This document shows positions 35,661 to 47,293 of a DNA stretch of 64,000 nt, piece after piece (positions within the stretch are counted from its first letter, which is position 1; the number at the start of each line of letters is the position of its first letter). Both the position numbers and the translations under genes were made by a program. The stretch lies in contig CP154956.1 in NCBI GenBank assembly GCA_039621445.1, positions 8,307,443-8,371,442 on the forward strand. The letters are read 5' to 3'. The notes under the pieces are model-generated. The model saw only the letters and a list, made by a program, of their open reading frames with translations, searched no databases and was not told the DNA's origin. Source of the stretch: Euglena gracilis (Eukaryota > Euglenida > Euglenophyceae > Euglenales).

Positions 35661-35903
35661 AACCCGATTCATGGGCAAGGCTTCGTGGATCCAACGTCTT
35701 TTTGTGCCCTTTGTTGCTTTGCTCTGATGCCCCCTTATTTGTGTGGGCGGGACCCCACCTCCAGTGTTCAAATCCCGACAAATCCCGACAAATCCCGACA
35801 AATCCCGACAAATCCCGACAAATCCCGACAAATCCCGACAAATCCTGACAAATCCCAACAACACCACCAAAATCCCATGTGTCTGGAGGTGCTTGCTCAC
35901 TGG

Positions 35904-37540
35904 CCACCCAAGTCCCCCGTCGCCCGGCCCTGTGCACTGCTGGCGAAGAGCGGCGGTGGCCCAACTCGCTCATCCCCCGTCTCCTGCGGAGGAGGGCACG
36001 GCTTGCGGAGGCCAACGCCACTCCATTGAATATGTTCCCCAAAACCAAGCCCTTGTGAAAGGTCGTGGACGAGCGACGGTCCTATGGGCCGGCAGAGACC
36101 AACCTTGTCTAACTCGGCTTTGGCCGACCCGAAGCAACTTCCCTAGAAACGTCTTCATCTTAGGGCCTTGTGAAGCCCTGCCAGTCTCCAGTATCGCAAA
36201 CCATGGCCTGCCTGTGCGATGCCTACGCCAATACAAAGAAACACACTGCTTTTTTTGTTTTAAAATGATTATTTGGGGCCAAAGCAAATCGGATTGATGT
36301 CCGCAAGTTGAAGCCATGCCCTCCGCCAGAGACGTGTCTTGGGTTCGCTGATGGTGGCAGTGTTCAAGTGGCTCTGCCCTCAGTGCACCTGTCCCCGCCC
36401 CCTCTGGCCAGGGCCGAATGGGAAACATCAAAAGGGGGCGGTTCCAACCTCAGGCTTGTTGCCCCTTTGTTTGCCCATTTGAAGCCCCCCCCCCCCCCCA
36501 CAGGCTGCAGTCTGTTCCCAGTCCCAGCAAAGGGTCCATCAAGGGCGTTTACCACATCATTGTTTAAGGTGTGTTCGTTGCTCCAACCATCATGTTTTTT
36601 ATGCTGTTCGAGAAAGCACTTTATTTTTTTCGGCACATGTTGTGCCTTGTTTTCCTTCATTTCCCCCCCTGGGGTAGGAACATGTGAGTTGAAGCTTAAT
36701 GGTTGGTTAAATCGAGGGGTATAAATACCCCCATCCAAACAGTGGCCATTGGTTCTGTAATTCTTTGTCAGGGCCATCTCAACGACCCTGGGTGGGTTAC
36801 TTTCTACTTTTAGAAATTTGTCAGTCATTTTTTGAAAAGCAGCCGCCCACTTCTTGAACCTCTTTGCGGCTGACCAACCTGAAATTGGCACCCCCTGGGG
36901 TTTGTCAGGGGGCCCAAGCATTTCTGATGCGACTCCGCCCTGTGCCGCGGCCCATCTGTAAACTAAGCCCTGTAATGTGGGCGTCTTGCACTCTCTGCCG
37001 TGACCCCCCCATCCTCTCCCTCCCCCTCCCCCCAGGGTTGCCCCAGGGCTTGACTCCCCCATGTCCCCAGCTTGCTCCCTGCCAATGACCCGAAGGGTAA
37101 CCCGCCTGATGCAGGTAATAGTTAAAGCTTAGCACGTGATGACACTTTGCATTCATAACCACTTCGAGGAAAAAAAACCGAGTCCAATGTGGTTGGGGGG
37201 ATCCAATGAAAAGCGTTGGTGAAAAAAGGCGGACAAAAATCAGAATTCCTCCAACCTGTGCTGGCCTCACCACCCACCTCCCAGGCAAATTTTGTTCCAA
37301 AAGGTGGCCCACCATCAACATGGGGAGCAACAGACATCTTCCCCAACCGACCTGCCTTCCATTCTGTAGTTGTCCCGGGGAACCCCCAGCTCACCTCCCA
37401 GTTGACAGAGGTTGGCAAAGTGTGGCGGTTGAGCCTCCGGAGCTCTTCCTTCGGAGGTGCAGGTGGGCTGTGGCGTTTTGATTTGTTTGAGTCACAGAAT
37501 AGCGGTCATACACCACTCGCAATGTCTCGTTCACCATGTG
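35904..37540. other. No gene identified; one long minus-strand frame
   Basis: A 232-codon frame on the minus strand (37062-36364) has protein-like composition in its middle (FKKWAAAFQKMTDKFLKVES) but Gly-rich ends created by C-tracts. I recognise no family. It could be decayed transposon sequence. Confidence 0.3.
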
Positions 37541-40141
37541 CCTGATGATGTTTCACAATATCCTTTTCTTGTTTCCTAGTCAATCATATTCCTTTTTGAG
37601 TCTTTTTGCTTTTTTTATTATTATATTTCAGGGCTTTCAATTTGATTCTTTAGGTTGTTTGTGTTCGTGTTGCAGTTTCCGGATTTTTGCGATCCAGTTT
37701 GTATTCTGGAAGCCGATTAGAGCACAAGTCTCCCTGCTGCAATCTTGACAATGAAGTATTGAAGGCCTCTTCTATTTGTATGAACATTTTTGTGTGTGTT
37801 GCATATTATAAAAAAATGTGTCTCGCTCTGGTTCAGTCTATTGCTTAAGGGTTTGCAGTACCCCGGGGGACTGCAGCTAGCCCAAATTTGGCCACGGAAA
37901 TCCCAGCATACCTCCCGGGGGGGGGGGGTCTGCTAGCAGGGCTAGATGGTGGAACAATTTTCCAGTGACCGGCATAAAGTGCCAAAAATGCCCTTTTTTG
38001 ACCATTTTGGGATTTTTTTTTCGGAACAAAACCAGCCAAAAATGCATTAAAAACTTCATTTCCACCTCAGCGCGCGCAGAGCCGGAGGAGAGATTTTTTT
38101 CCAGTCGGGGGGACCACTGGAAGCCCCTCCCGGGGAGAGGGGGGGCGTTGTGCTGGTCCATTTTTTCCAAGTGTCTAGCAAAATGGCTAGCCAGTGGACC
38201 CCCCCCCCCAGATCCTTAAGCAATAGCCTGCTCTGGATCAGCAATCCTTTTGAATCGATGAAGGTGGGTTTTTTATGTTTCACTTGCAACATACAAAATC
38301 TCACTTCAACCAGGGTTTCAGGGCGCTGCAGCGCATTTTACTTTGAACATGCTTCAGGGATTCTCAGTCACACATACACATATATTGCATATTTTTTTCA
38401 CCCTTTTCACACAGCCAGCATATTTGTTTATTTATGGGGATGCCGATATTGATAGGACTGCGGGTAATCAACGACAGTGAGCCTCAAGGCGTCTGAAGGA
38501 GCTGGCAGGAGCCACCATGGCCAAAACAGGGAGTTTCTGAAGTCAGAGGGGATGCCCCCCCCCTCCCCAAGGATAGATGTGAAGCCCGGCGATATTGAGA
38601 TTGGTGATAGGGGAGGGGTCCCGGCCACCCCTCCCCCTTCCTGGGGGTGAGGTGGCAGGGGGTCCAGACCCCCCCCCTCTGGACGTTGGGAGGGATGTCA
38701 GGACCTCCACCTCCACCTCTTTGACAGGATTCAAAAACAGGCAAAAAAATCTTGCACACCAGATGCCCCTTTTCCTCATTTTTGAACATACTGCACTTTT
38801 TTGATGGTTTCATGTTTTCCACATGAAACATGGTCAAAACAGTTCGGATTTTTCTCAAAGAAGTATCAGATATTTTTCAACAATTTCCGGCCACAAATCC
38901 GAAATCGTTGCTCAAGGAAAGGGGGGGGTCGGACCCACCTCTGTGTTCGGAGGCGGGGTCCGGATTCCCCCCAAAGGCTTCTCATACATCCCTGCTTCCC
39001 AGTGGGGAATGGGTGGTACTTCAGGTACCCCCCTTAGATGCACTTTGGCTTCTGTCTGGTTTAAGGCCTGGAGCTGCATTCCGCTTCTGGCCCTTCGGAG
39101 CAACTCCCAATAATTGTCCGACCCCATGTTCACTGCGACTTCAAACGTCCGCACCCTTCAGGTACCCCCCCCCCCCCCGGCGCTTTCCCCCCCCCCCCCG
39201 GGCGGGGTCCCCTTCCTCCTTCAAATTTGCCCCCCCTAAAGTTGGCCTTTTGCACATGGCACAGTCAAAATTCTTAACACACAAGCTTGGCCTCCATGAT
39301 AAGGTTAGCCCCCTGGCCTTACCTTCAATCTTGGCCTGGGCCAAGCGCTGGGGGGGGATAAGGGGGAGGTGGGGGTTTGAGCACACCAAGCCAGAACCCC
39401 TCTCTGGATTCCATTGAGATAATGTTGGGAGCGACCCAGGACAGCCAGGTTGAGTTGCAAAACGGCAAATTCTGCGTGTTTGAACAGAAACAAAATGTTC
39501 ATTCCCAACATTGGAATATCCATCAATGAACATGTACTCACCCATATTGCGTTTTTTTCCCCTTCAAATCCACACTTACATTTTTTAACTCCACAGTTAC
39601 AGTTGTCGAATTTTTTGGAGAAGGCGTCAAAGATACCATAAAATGACGTTTTTGAGGCTTTTATTTCCCAAAATTTTGGCCGAAAATTTTTGTATTTGTT
39701 TAAGTTGGGTTTTTTTTTCCAGTTTTTGGGTAACTGCTGGGTTTTTGGGCACAGGCAGCCGGTCTGACCCCCAGGGGTTCTAAATCCCCAATGCCCACGG
39801 CTGGTCAAAAACAATTAAAATGGCCGAAAATGGTTCAAAATTGCCCAAAGTGACAGAAAGGTTGGCCTGCCATTATGCTTCAAAGAACAACAAAGTTTGC
39901 ACATTTCCAAGGATTTCTGCGAAACTTCGGAAGTTGTCACAATTTTTTTTGTGGTGTCCTCCCCCCCATGCCCAATGAACGCCCTTGCCCAATGAACAGG
40001 GGTGTCCGGACCGTCTTGATTGTCACCATATACCTTATTACACAAAAAGCATAACCCCATGCCCAATAAACACCACCCGTTCGGACCATCTAGATTGCCA
40101 CCTTAGTCTTCATTGGGCTTGGGCAGGGAACAAGCTTTCTT
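37541..40141. repeat. C/G-tract element debris, no gene
   Basis: Contains: 37870-38215, a C/G-tract unit with CTAGC motifs near both sides; 38550-38700, poly-C/poly-G blocks with CCACCTCCACCTC repeats; 38920-38990 and 39160-39240, further poly-C/G blocks; 39980-40090, two direct copies of a GCCCAATGAACACC unit with CCGTTCGGACC(A/G)TCT(A/T)GATTG. No supportable coding sequence. Confidence 0.5.
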
Positions 40142-40621
40142 GCTTTTTGCAGGGGGGGGAAATGCGTTTCGCATTTTTTTCGCATTTTTGCGCATTTTTT
40201 GCTCATTTTTCAAATTTTCCAAAAATGCGCATTTTTGCGCATTTTTTCGTTTTTTTCAGCGCATTTTTTTTGCTTTTTGGCACATTTTTTTGTGATTTTC
40301 CCAAATTTTCGCATTTTTTGACCATTTTTGCAATTTTTTGCAAAAATTTGAAATTTTCGACTTTTTTTTGATACTTACATTTTCCTCATTATTCTACATA
40401 ATTTTCCTCAAATTTGGTGCCATTTTTGCATGTTTTTGGGTAATTTTTGCATTTTCGTGATTTTTGCGCATTTTTCCTCGGATTTTGCACATTTTTGCGC
40501 ATTTTTTCCAAAAATGCGCATTTTTTTGCGCATTTTTTTTGCGCATTTTTGCGCATTTTTGCGCATTTTTGCGCATTTTTTCCGAGGCCAGGCGAGCGCA
40601 TTTCCCCCCCCTGCTTTTTGC
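40142..40621. mobile_element. TIR element with 9 bp target duplication and GCGCATTTTT arrays
   Basis: The element proper is 40151-40612 (462 bp). Its 16 bp TIRs AGGGGGGGGAAATGCG are perfectly inverted. Flanks GCTTTTTGC (40142-40150 and 40613-40621) are perfect direct repeats; a 9 bp duplication suits MULE-like elements, an 8 bp reading suits hAT. Inside both ends are tandem decamers, CGCATTTTTG at about 40160-40260 and GCGCATTTTT at about 40490-40580. Non-coding. Confidence 0.88.
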
Positions 40622-42940
40622 CTTTGCAAAGGAACACCTGCCCTATGATATCCTTCCAAAAATTTTCATTTTTTTGTTTGTGAGTTGGTTGTACCAGCAA
40701 TACATTTTGTGGTGTTTTGCAGCCTTAATTCAACCAAGTCGAGCACAGAGTACATTCTTTAAGTGTGATTCAAAGCCATCGGAAAGAGCATTCATTGCAC
40801 CATTTTTCAGCCAAAGAAAATGGGGTGGAATTCATTACTCGGTCCACCCTGCCAACCCCTGTCCTCTCCCGCTCATGCGCACTCGCCCGATGACCCGCCT
40901 CCGTCCACCGCTTCACCCTTGCCACAGTACAATGGCGAAGCCTTGGCGGTGTTGTGGCCAGGCTGTTGTTGTCTCTCATCGCCGAAGGCCATCCCCCCCC
41001 ACCTTTGGGCGGCACACACCCCAAGGCACTCCAATATCCCCTCCTCATGCATGGCAGCTCAAACAGTCTGGGTCTGGTCCCCCCCGGTCCTCTGCGGAGG
41101 ACACTGTGATCACCCCGACCTTACCCTTTCCCCCTATCCCGCCTACCCAGGGCAGAAGGGGAATCGGCCAAACAACTGTGGTGGGTGGGGGTGGTCGACC
41201 CCCCCCGCCACCCTCCTGTATTTCCGGGTGCACCAATTTTCGACCCCAAATTTTTTTCCCGCGCCAGGTGGAAGTGTTTAAAAATATATAAGAATGCTGT
41301 GGTGGGTGGGGGGGGTCGACCCCCCACCAGGCCTTTCCCGTTCTGCCCTGCGCCTACCCCTTTCGCGGCTCGCCCCTCCCTCTCTCCCCGGGGGCCTCGC
41401 CCATCCTGTGGGCCAGTTCGCTTATATGCCTCTGCGTGTGGTTCGCCCACGGCAGCTATCCCCGCGGTGGGGGAGGCCGGGCTGCATTTGGCCACCGGGC
41501 GGTGGAAAGGCGGGATTGGGGCGTGGGACAACGTGGGCGGGTGTGTGAGGTTCAGGTGGGGACATCCCCCTCCTGACCAGCCCACCTGTTAAGGGTGGTC
41601 CACACCAACCCAGGGGGTAACTGGGACCCCAAAAGGCCAAGATTTTCCCTCCGGCGCTTTGTGCCGATTTTTTTTTTGCATTTCTGGCAAAGTTTTGCCC
41701 AAACTAGTGCAAAAATTGCCCAAAATGGCACCTTTGGCCATTGTGATTTGTGGGGGGGGGGCGAAAATTAATTGCCTTCCGGACCGCACTGTGTTGTGGG
41801 GAGGGGTTGCCCCCTCCTCTTGGAAGGGAGAGGTGGGGGGGGGACCACCCTGCCCGGCATGAAAGCCTGGTCTTGCCCCCTCTCTCCCCTATACCGTCAG
41901 TTTGACACCCCCAAAATTTTTGCTGTTTGTTAAAATTGGCCCAGCAATAAGGTGTTTTTGCACACAGAATGATTTGCTATGGCGCCAATGACTTTCTTTG
42001 TCTTAATTCCAACAGCACCAATAACCAAGTTGATGCCATTGCAATTGCAATGACAGTGGGAATAAATGAAATGGCCAAAGGCACCCCCGCCCCCCCCCTA
42101 AACGACACCCCTTCGGGCTCCGGCCAGGGGTCCAATTGCAATTGGGGGGGGGGGGTTCGGGAAGCATTGGTCCCAAAGGGGGTGTCCCCATTTCGAAGGT
42201 CGACTTGTTATGCATTTTTGGAAAGATCTCGGAGAGTTCTATTGGGTCAAATTGAAAAGTGTCCGAAACGGTCCGGTTTGGAGATTTTGCGACCCTGTCT
42301 AAAGTTAGCCTTTTTGGACCCATGTCTGCAATTTGGCTGCAATTGCAATTTGGGGGGGGGGTGGGGTTGTTTTGGGGGGGATGGTGGAAACAAAATTCTA
42401 CTGAAGAAAAGCGAAATAATGCCCCGTCGAAGACATAGCGTGCCGTTGACACCCCCCCCCCCGTGTCAACGACCATTTTCTGGAGCACATTTTTTCTCAT
42501 GTTGGCCCAAGTTTGCAAGGAATTTCAACCGAGACACTGAGAATTGTGTCACGCAGCCATGGCTTTGAATGATTTCTTTTATGTGATTTGGTGCAATACG
42601 AGAGATCAAATGGTGCAGTTGTGGAGGCCATGTTTATTGAGCCAGCTATCAAACTGCGTTGAGAAGTACGTTATTAATGTGCCGTGCTGTTGACGCAGCG
42701 CGTCGTTGACCCCCCCCCCCCCGTGTGCAACAGTGCTTTCCTGGAACATTGGTGTGTCTTGGACAAGGGGGGGGGTGCATCTCCAAGGTTCCATTCAGGT
42801 GATCCATAAAAGTTTTGGAAAGTCCCTTGTGGATTCTTCTGCCAGCACAGACTATCCATTATGTGGTGATCTGCATGTTATTTGCTGTGCAAAGATCAAT
42901 ACCAGTTACAATGTTGAAAATTGTTGGGGAAAGTGTACCT
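40622..42940. repeat. C-tract repeats and GC islands, no assigned gene
   Basis: A TGTGGTGGGTGGGGGTGGTCGACCC unit is repeated at about 41178 and 41298. A GC island at 41340-41560 has ordinary-looking frames but no recognised protein. A GGCGCTTTGTGCCG C/G-tract unit is at 41640-41780. At 42035-42380 GCAATTGCAATT palindromes border poly-G tracts. At 42437-42735 GTTGACA-polyC-GTGTCAAC hairpins occur twice. Confidence 0.45.
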
Positions 42941-43479
42941 CTTGTAAGCAGGGGTTTTTTTAGTCTTGGACGCTGGAACCCCCCCCCCCTCCCCCGGGGA
43001 TTAGGATTAGAAGCGCCCCCCCCCCCACATTCCTGCAATGTCCAAGGTCGACAGGGCCGCTATGGCCCTGCCTCCACGGGGCCTTCCCAGGGCCCGGACG
43101 ACAGTGTGGTACAGGATGGTGGCCCGTGCTGTGGGCAGGGCGGTGGGGATGCACAGGGGTGGTGGGGGTGGGGTTCGGTAAGGCGTCGTCGAGGGCCAGG
43201 GTGCGAACATCGAGAGGACGACGGCCGCGGTGGACCGAGGGAACATGGAGCGTGCGTGTGTGCTCAATGTCGCCTGGGAGGGTTCGCACAAGAAAGGCCA
43301 AGGCGTGGCGGCTGCGGGGGCCGGGCATCTCTCCTGAAGCGGGTCTCCCTACGCCACGGAGAGGCTGGGTTCTGCTGGGGTCCCGGATGTAGGGGCCCAC
43401 CCCCGGGGGGGCGTGGGTGGGTGGGTGAGTGCCGACCCCCTCCCCCCCCCCCGGTCTTAAAAAAACCCCTGCTTGCAAG
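42941..43479. mobile_element. hAT-like element carrying a GC-rich, exon-like cargo
   Basis: The element proper is 42949-43471 (523 bp). Left end CAGGGGTTTTTTTAGTCTTG and right end (complement CAGGGGTTTTTTTAAGACC) are near-identical inverted repeats. Flanks CTTGTAAG (42941-42948) and CTTGCAAG (43472-43479) are an 8 bp duplication with one mismatch. Between poly-C blocks, 43040-43390 is GC-rich and open in several frames (for example minus-strand RATILYHTVVRALGRPRGGR), unlike the TIR sequence, suggesting captured host exon sequence. The source gene is unknown. Confidence 0.8.
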
Positions 43480-45128
43480 ACATCAATGGTTATCCCGGAG
43501 TTCCCACACAGTGCAAGAGGTTCAAAGTATGCAGTGCATGCAACCAATCATCTAATCATCTAATTATAATTAATCCAGTGCTTTGTTTGCTGGGCTTTCG
43601 GTCCATTGGTTTGCCCTGTCCGTGGTCCCTCAATGGGTGCCGCACCCACCGGCCACACATTCGAGATTTGGAGGTGCCTCGCCATTTCGGCAGCGCACCG
43701 CGAGGTTTGGATTCCGTCCACACTTCAACCCACACCGGTGTGTGGTACTGTGGACCCACAGTGCCAGGTGTGGCCGGTGCCAGGGTTCTGCCACTAGGCT
43801 TCTTTTCCATTTTTTTTTCCAACTGTGTTTCCTTATCGGCTTACGGTTTTCAGAATGCCACAGCAAAAAAAAATGTTAAAGGATGCCTTTTCGGGCAAGG
43901 TATGTCCGTTTGGGCTGCCATGGATGGGTTGGAATCCACGAAGGGGGGGGGGTATGAATGCTTATGGACATCAGTAACTTGCTTAACGCACTTAAGCATA
44001 TCGGTGTCGGTGTGCCCAAATGCACACACCGACACAAATCTTTTGAATATTTTGTTTTAGAGGGTTGGGGTCCAAACTTGACATGCCGGCCCTCCGTTTG
44101 TTGGTTTCACAATTGTCCATTCGTGACACCTGGGGGAACAGCACAAATTTGGTTTTTTTGACTCTCTGAAACACGTTGCCGAAAAAAGAAACCCCCTGGG
44201 ACTGACCCCCCCCCACGCAGTGAAAAATTTATCAAAAATATGTGACACCTACGCAACAGCAAAAAATGTTGTCAGTTTGCGCAAACTCGCAAATGGTCGG
44301 TGTGCACAGTTTGCATGGTGCTTGACCCCGTCCCCCCACAAACGTTGCTGAGCGTGCACAATTGTGCAAATAGACCACTATAATGGTTGATTTATGCAAT
44401 TGCGCGCACCGACCGAAATTTTGTTTGTTCTTAATTTTAAAGCCTGAGAAACGGGGTTTGAAACAAGAGAAGAATGGGACCAGCGGAGACCAGCATATGG
44501 AGGTGCTGTGCTCGAAGTGAGAGGGTCAAATAAAGGATGTCAGGGTATTGCATTGTATGGCTCCCTGAACACCAAGGTTTTCAAGTCATCCGACACATCC
44601 ATTCCCAGCCAATGTATTTTGACTAAAATACTGGGGCTTCAAACTCAAGTTTAAAGGACCTGGAAGTGCGTTTCTTTTGGTTTGTTTAGTTTTAATTAGT
44701 TTATTTCAGGGGTCAAAAATGGTTTTTCATACTCAACTACCGATGCCCAAATTTGGGCCTGGAAGGCTGGTCCTTTAGTTGTATTTAAAATTCGACAAAC
44801 TAGCTTGCACTTAAGGATTTTCAGTGATGCCGCATCCTGCAAATGGCATGTTTGTGCACTTGCACAAGTGGTATGCACAGATTGCCAAACCAACCAGACA
44901 CACACTATTTGCACATCAGCCTTTAGCGCAAACCAACCGCTTGTGGACTTTCACAAACACACCAATTCCAGTTTGCACATGTGACCTGTTATGCCTGCCT
45001 CTTTCCCCGAAGTCTACCCTTTTTTGCAAAAACAGTGTCACTTTCTTTCGGCATTTATTCTCTGGATTTTTCATTGAATGTGCTAAGATGGGGGTTTTTT
45101 TTTGGCTTAAGGACTGCCTGATTGGACG
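43480..45128. other. No gene; small inverted repeats
   Basis: A hairpin GTCGGTGTGC-CCAAAT-GCACACACCGAC lies at 44006-44033. A 119 bp segment (44298-44416) begins GGTCGGTGTGC and ends GCGCACCGACC, an inverted pair with the same motif, possibly a miniature element. No reading frame is convincing. Confidence 0.4.
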
Positions 45129-45511
45129 TAACCCCCCCCCCCCCCCAGAATAAGACCCCGGGTCCATTTCATGGGTCGGTTGCTGGAAAGCCCGAGGGGG
45201 GTCTTATTCATGGGGGGGGGGTCCATTTTATGGATTTTTGCTGGAAAAATTTTCGACCCCCCAAAATGTCCAAAAATGCCCCCCAAAATACCATTTTTCG
45301 GCCCTTCGCGCCAGACAAATAGGGGAAAATATGCTGAATTGTATGGAAACTGTCCCAAAATGACAGATTTACCCCCCCCCCCAAAATGGCCCTTTTTTCA
45401 AAAATCCGGCGCTTCGCGCCGGCAGGGGGAGTCTTATTTATGGGGGGGGGTCCATTTCATGGATTTTTGCTCGGACCGGCCAGGGGGGGGTCTTATTTTT
45501 GGGGGGGTTTA
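45129..45511. mobile_element. TA-flanked C/G-ended MITE, GGTCTTATT family
   Basis: The element proper is about 45131-45509, from TA|ACCCCCC to GGGGGGGTT|TA. Internal units include GGGGTCTTATT(C/T)ATGGGGGG, GTCCATTT(C/T)ATGG and hairpins GGCGCTTCGCGCC. An 87 bp reverse-orientation piece of the same family is inserted in the Ty3 element at 50222-50308. Confidence 0.72.
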
Positions 45512-46199
45512 TGGTAATAGGGCATCAGCGGAGGAATGCCACTTTCCAATGCCATTTCCCCCCCTCTGATTATAAGTCACTTGACACTTTTCATAGTGAG
45601 AAGCTTTGGCAATAGAAAGAAGCCAGCCTGTTTCCCTATATACATCCCCTCCCAGGTCCCCCCTGGCCATTGTCTTATACACCTGTTCTGTTATACAACT
45701 CGCCTTGCCATCCGTTCCTACTTCTCAACAACGAAGGGTAGAATATTCAGCTAAGTTGTGTTGCTTTCCTAACGTGACCAGTTGGTCACAGTCAACATCA
45801 ATCACAAGCGTTGCTGGTTTAAATCTACAACTCTGAAGCTTTAGAATGGAATATATTTTTTTGCATCGGTGTAGAGTGATGTTGCCCTGATTTTAAACCG
45901 TGCTGCGATTATTTGAGTTTTTTGAAGTTCTGGTATGGAAATGAAGCTGTCCAAGTAACCCAAAGTAGAAAGTTGACACACATAGGCATGAGGTGCATGG
46001 GATGTCACACACTCTCTGCATCACGTCAGTCTCTGCATTTGAGGCCTTAAAAAAGTATCATTATAATTGTTGTCATCGGTATTATTATATTGCTCTCTTC
46101 ATTGCCATTTGCTAACCCCCCCCCTCCAAAAGTGCATGGGTGCGCTCATTTTAAGGATGGAGATGCGGACCCCAATGGGTGCGCACTTGTTAGCACTTG
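45512..46199. other. No feature recognised
   Basis: AT-moderate DNA without tandem repeats, exons or element ends that I can support. Confidence 0.4.
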
Positions 46200-47293
46200 T
46201 TAAAAACGTTAACCATTCACGGGCTTCCCCACGTGAGGAATCGGGGTCCATTCACTAGTGAACAGTACGGCAGTAGTGAATGGTTCACTAGTGAACACCT
46301 GCGCACTAGTGAATCATTCACGGGTGCTCACCGAGGAATCGTGGACCAAAAAATTCTAAAATTTCGGCAATGTAATTGGAACAGGAGGCCGACCTCAACA
46401 TGTCATAAGCAAGAAAGGCAATTCAAATGGCTGAATTGGCACGGCGAAGGAAATTTCAGTGCGAGACACATGCTCGCGATGCCATTCTTGGCATGGTTAA
46501 TGGGACAACAAACAGCAGAACTCAACGGCAACCTGAACAAACCCACGCAAATCAGCACACACAAAATGATACACCTCCCCGCATACTGAACACCGAGCAC
46601 TTTTGGCCTCGGCCACATTCGTGGCACTGAAAGCACGCACACCACAACGCGGACACAGCGGAACGGAGTGGGGTGCGGGAGGGAACACAGAGGGGACATC
46701 GGCTTCCTGCTGCGTTTTAAAAAGTTCGCGAGCATCAATGCACCATCTGGCCCATCACACCAAAACTTCGTCCAAAGAGGCAAAAACAACGCCATGCCGG
46801 TTGCAAACATCAATGTACTCCAAAAAACATTTCAACGCAGCATGGTTCTTGGGGCCTAGGTCTTCATTTTCACCACCGGTGGGGAGGGAGCCCAAAAGGG
46901 CCCAAAAGGGCACTACTACCCAGCACCACGTAAAACAGTCAAAAAATCATCTGCGCTAGGGGGGCGGGGCATCTGAGCTTCCATCATGTTGGCAAAACGC
47001 TTCATTGGACTGTGAGGAAACAAGATTGGAGGGTAAAAAACATAAAAAAATTCGGATTCCAATCACTAGTGAACATTTGCGCACTAGTGATATGTTCACT
47101 AGGACTAGTGATCAAAAGAGCACACTTGGGACTAGTGATCAAAAGTGGCCATTCACTAGTGCGCTATAGCGCACTAGTGAATGCCCAAAGTTCACTAGTG
47201 AATGCTAAAAACGAGATTTTTGGCCGATAGGGATCTCGTTAGGAACCGCTAGGCTACTGTGGGGAAGCCCGTGAATTTGGGTAACGTTTTTAA
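46200..47293. mobile_element. 1.1 kb TIR element flanked by TTAA with CACTAGTG palindromes
   Basis: Near-identical inverted segments lie at 46199-46232 (TTAAAAACGTTAACC...CACGGGCTTCCCCAC) and 47259-47294. Both outer ends coincide with TTAA (46200-46203 and 47290-47293), the target of piggyBac-type transposases. Inside each end are clusters of the palindrome TTCACTAGTGAA and half-sites GCGCACTAGTGA (46252-46316 and 47063-47208). The interior 46380-46990 holds a minus-strand frame with a cysteine-rich motif. TTAA could be coincidental, since AT is also part of the repeat; the inverted structure itself is clear. Confidence 0.72.
46494..46879 (-). pseudogene. Cysteine-rich protein fragment inside the TTAA element
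   Basis: One minus-strand frame runs through about 125 codons with a single internal TGA. It reads EDLGPKNHAALKCFLEYIDV, then after the TGA continues to LCPRCGVRAFSATNV and ARCSVCGEVYHFVC before a stop at 46497. The CxxC...CxxCxxxYHxxC pattern is a plausible zinc-binding module; piggyBac transposases and several other transposases end in such a module, but I cannot match this one to a specific family. The absence of a catalytic domain makes it a cargo or relic. Other overlapping frames look like shadows. Confidence 0.45.

Larger units (their letters stand above)
34420..35903 (+). mobile_element. hAT element with decamer subterminal arrays and deleted transposase
   Basis: The element proper is 34428-35895 (1468 bp). 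The ends are CTAGCACCTCCAG and CTGGAGGTGCTTG, inverted repeats with one mismatch. Flanks are perfect CTCACTGG octamers at 34420-34427 and 35896-35903. Directly inside the left end are five CGACAAATCC decamers (34441-34490), then CTGGAGGTGGGG and about six more (34526-34580). Inside the right end are CCCCACCTCCAG (35751-35762) and about nine AAATCCCGAC decamers (35769-35860). Between lie a (CT)n run (34684-34736) and two transposase fragments. The architecture is like 8622-10200. Confidence 0.9.

Noticed and set aside
36364-37062. 232-codon minus-strand frame as a gene
   Set aside because: Its ends are Gly-rich translations of C-tracts and the middle matches no family I know; kept only as a note.
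38830-39545. Opposing frames of 195 and 134 codons
   Set aside because: Open because of C-rich, stop-poor repeats; content is Pro/Gly/Arg-rich and unrecognised.
44298-44416. 119 bp element with GGTCGGTGTGC ends
   Set aside because: Inverted ends are only about 10 bp with mismatches and no flanking duplication is seen.
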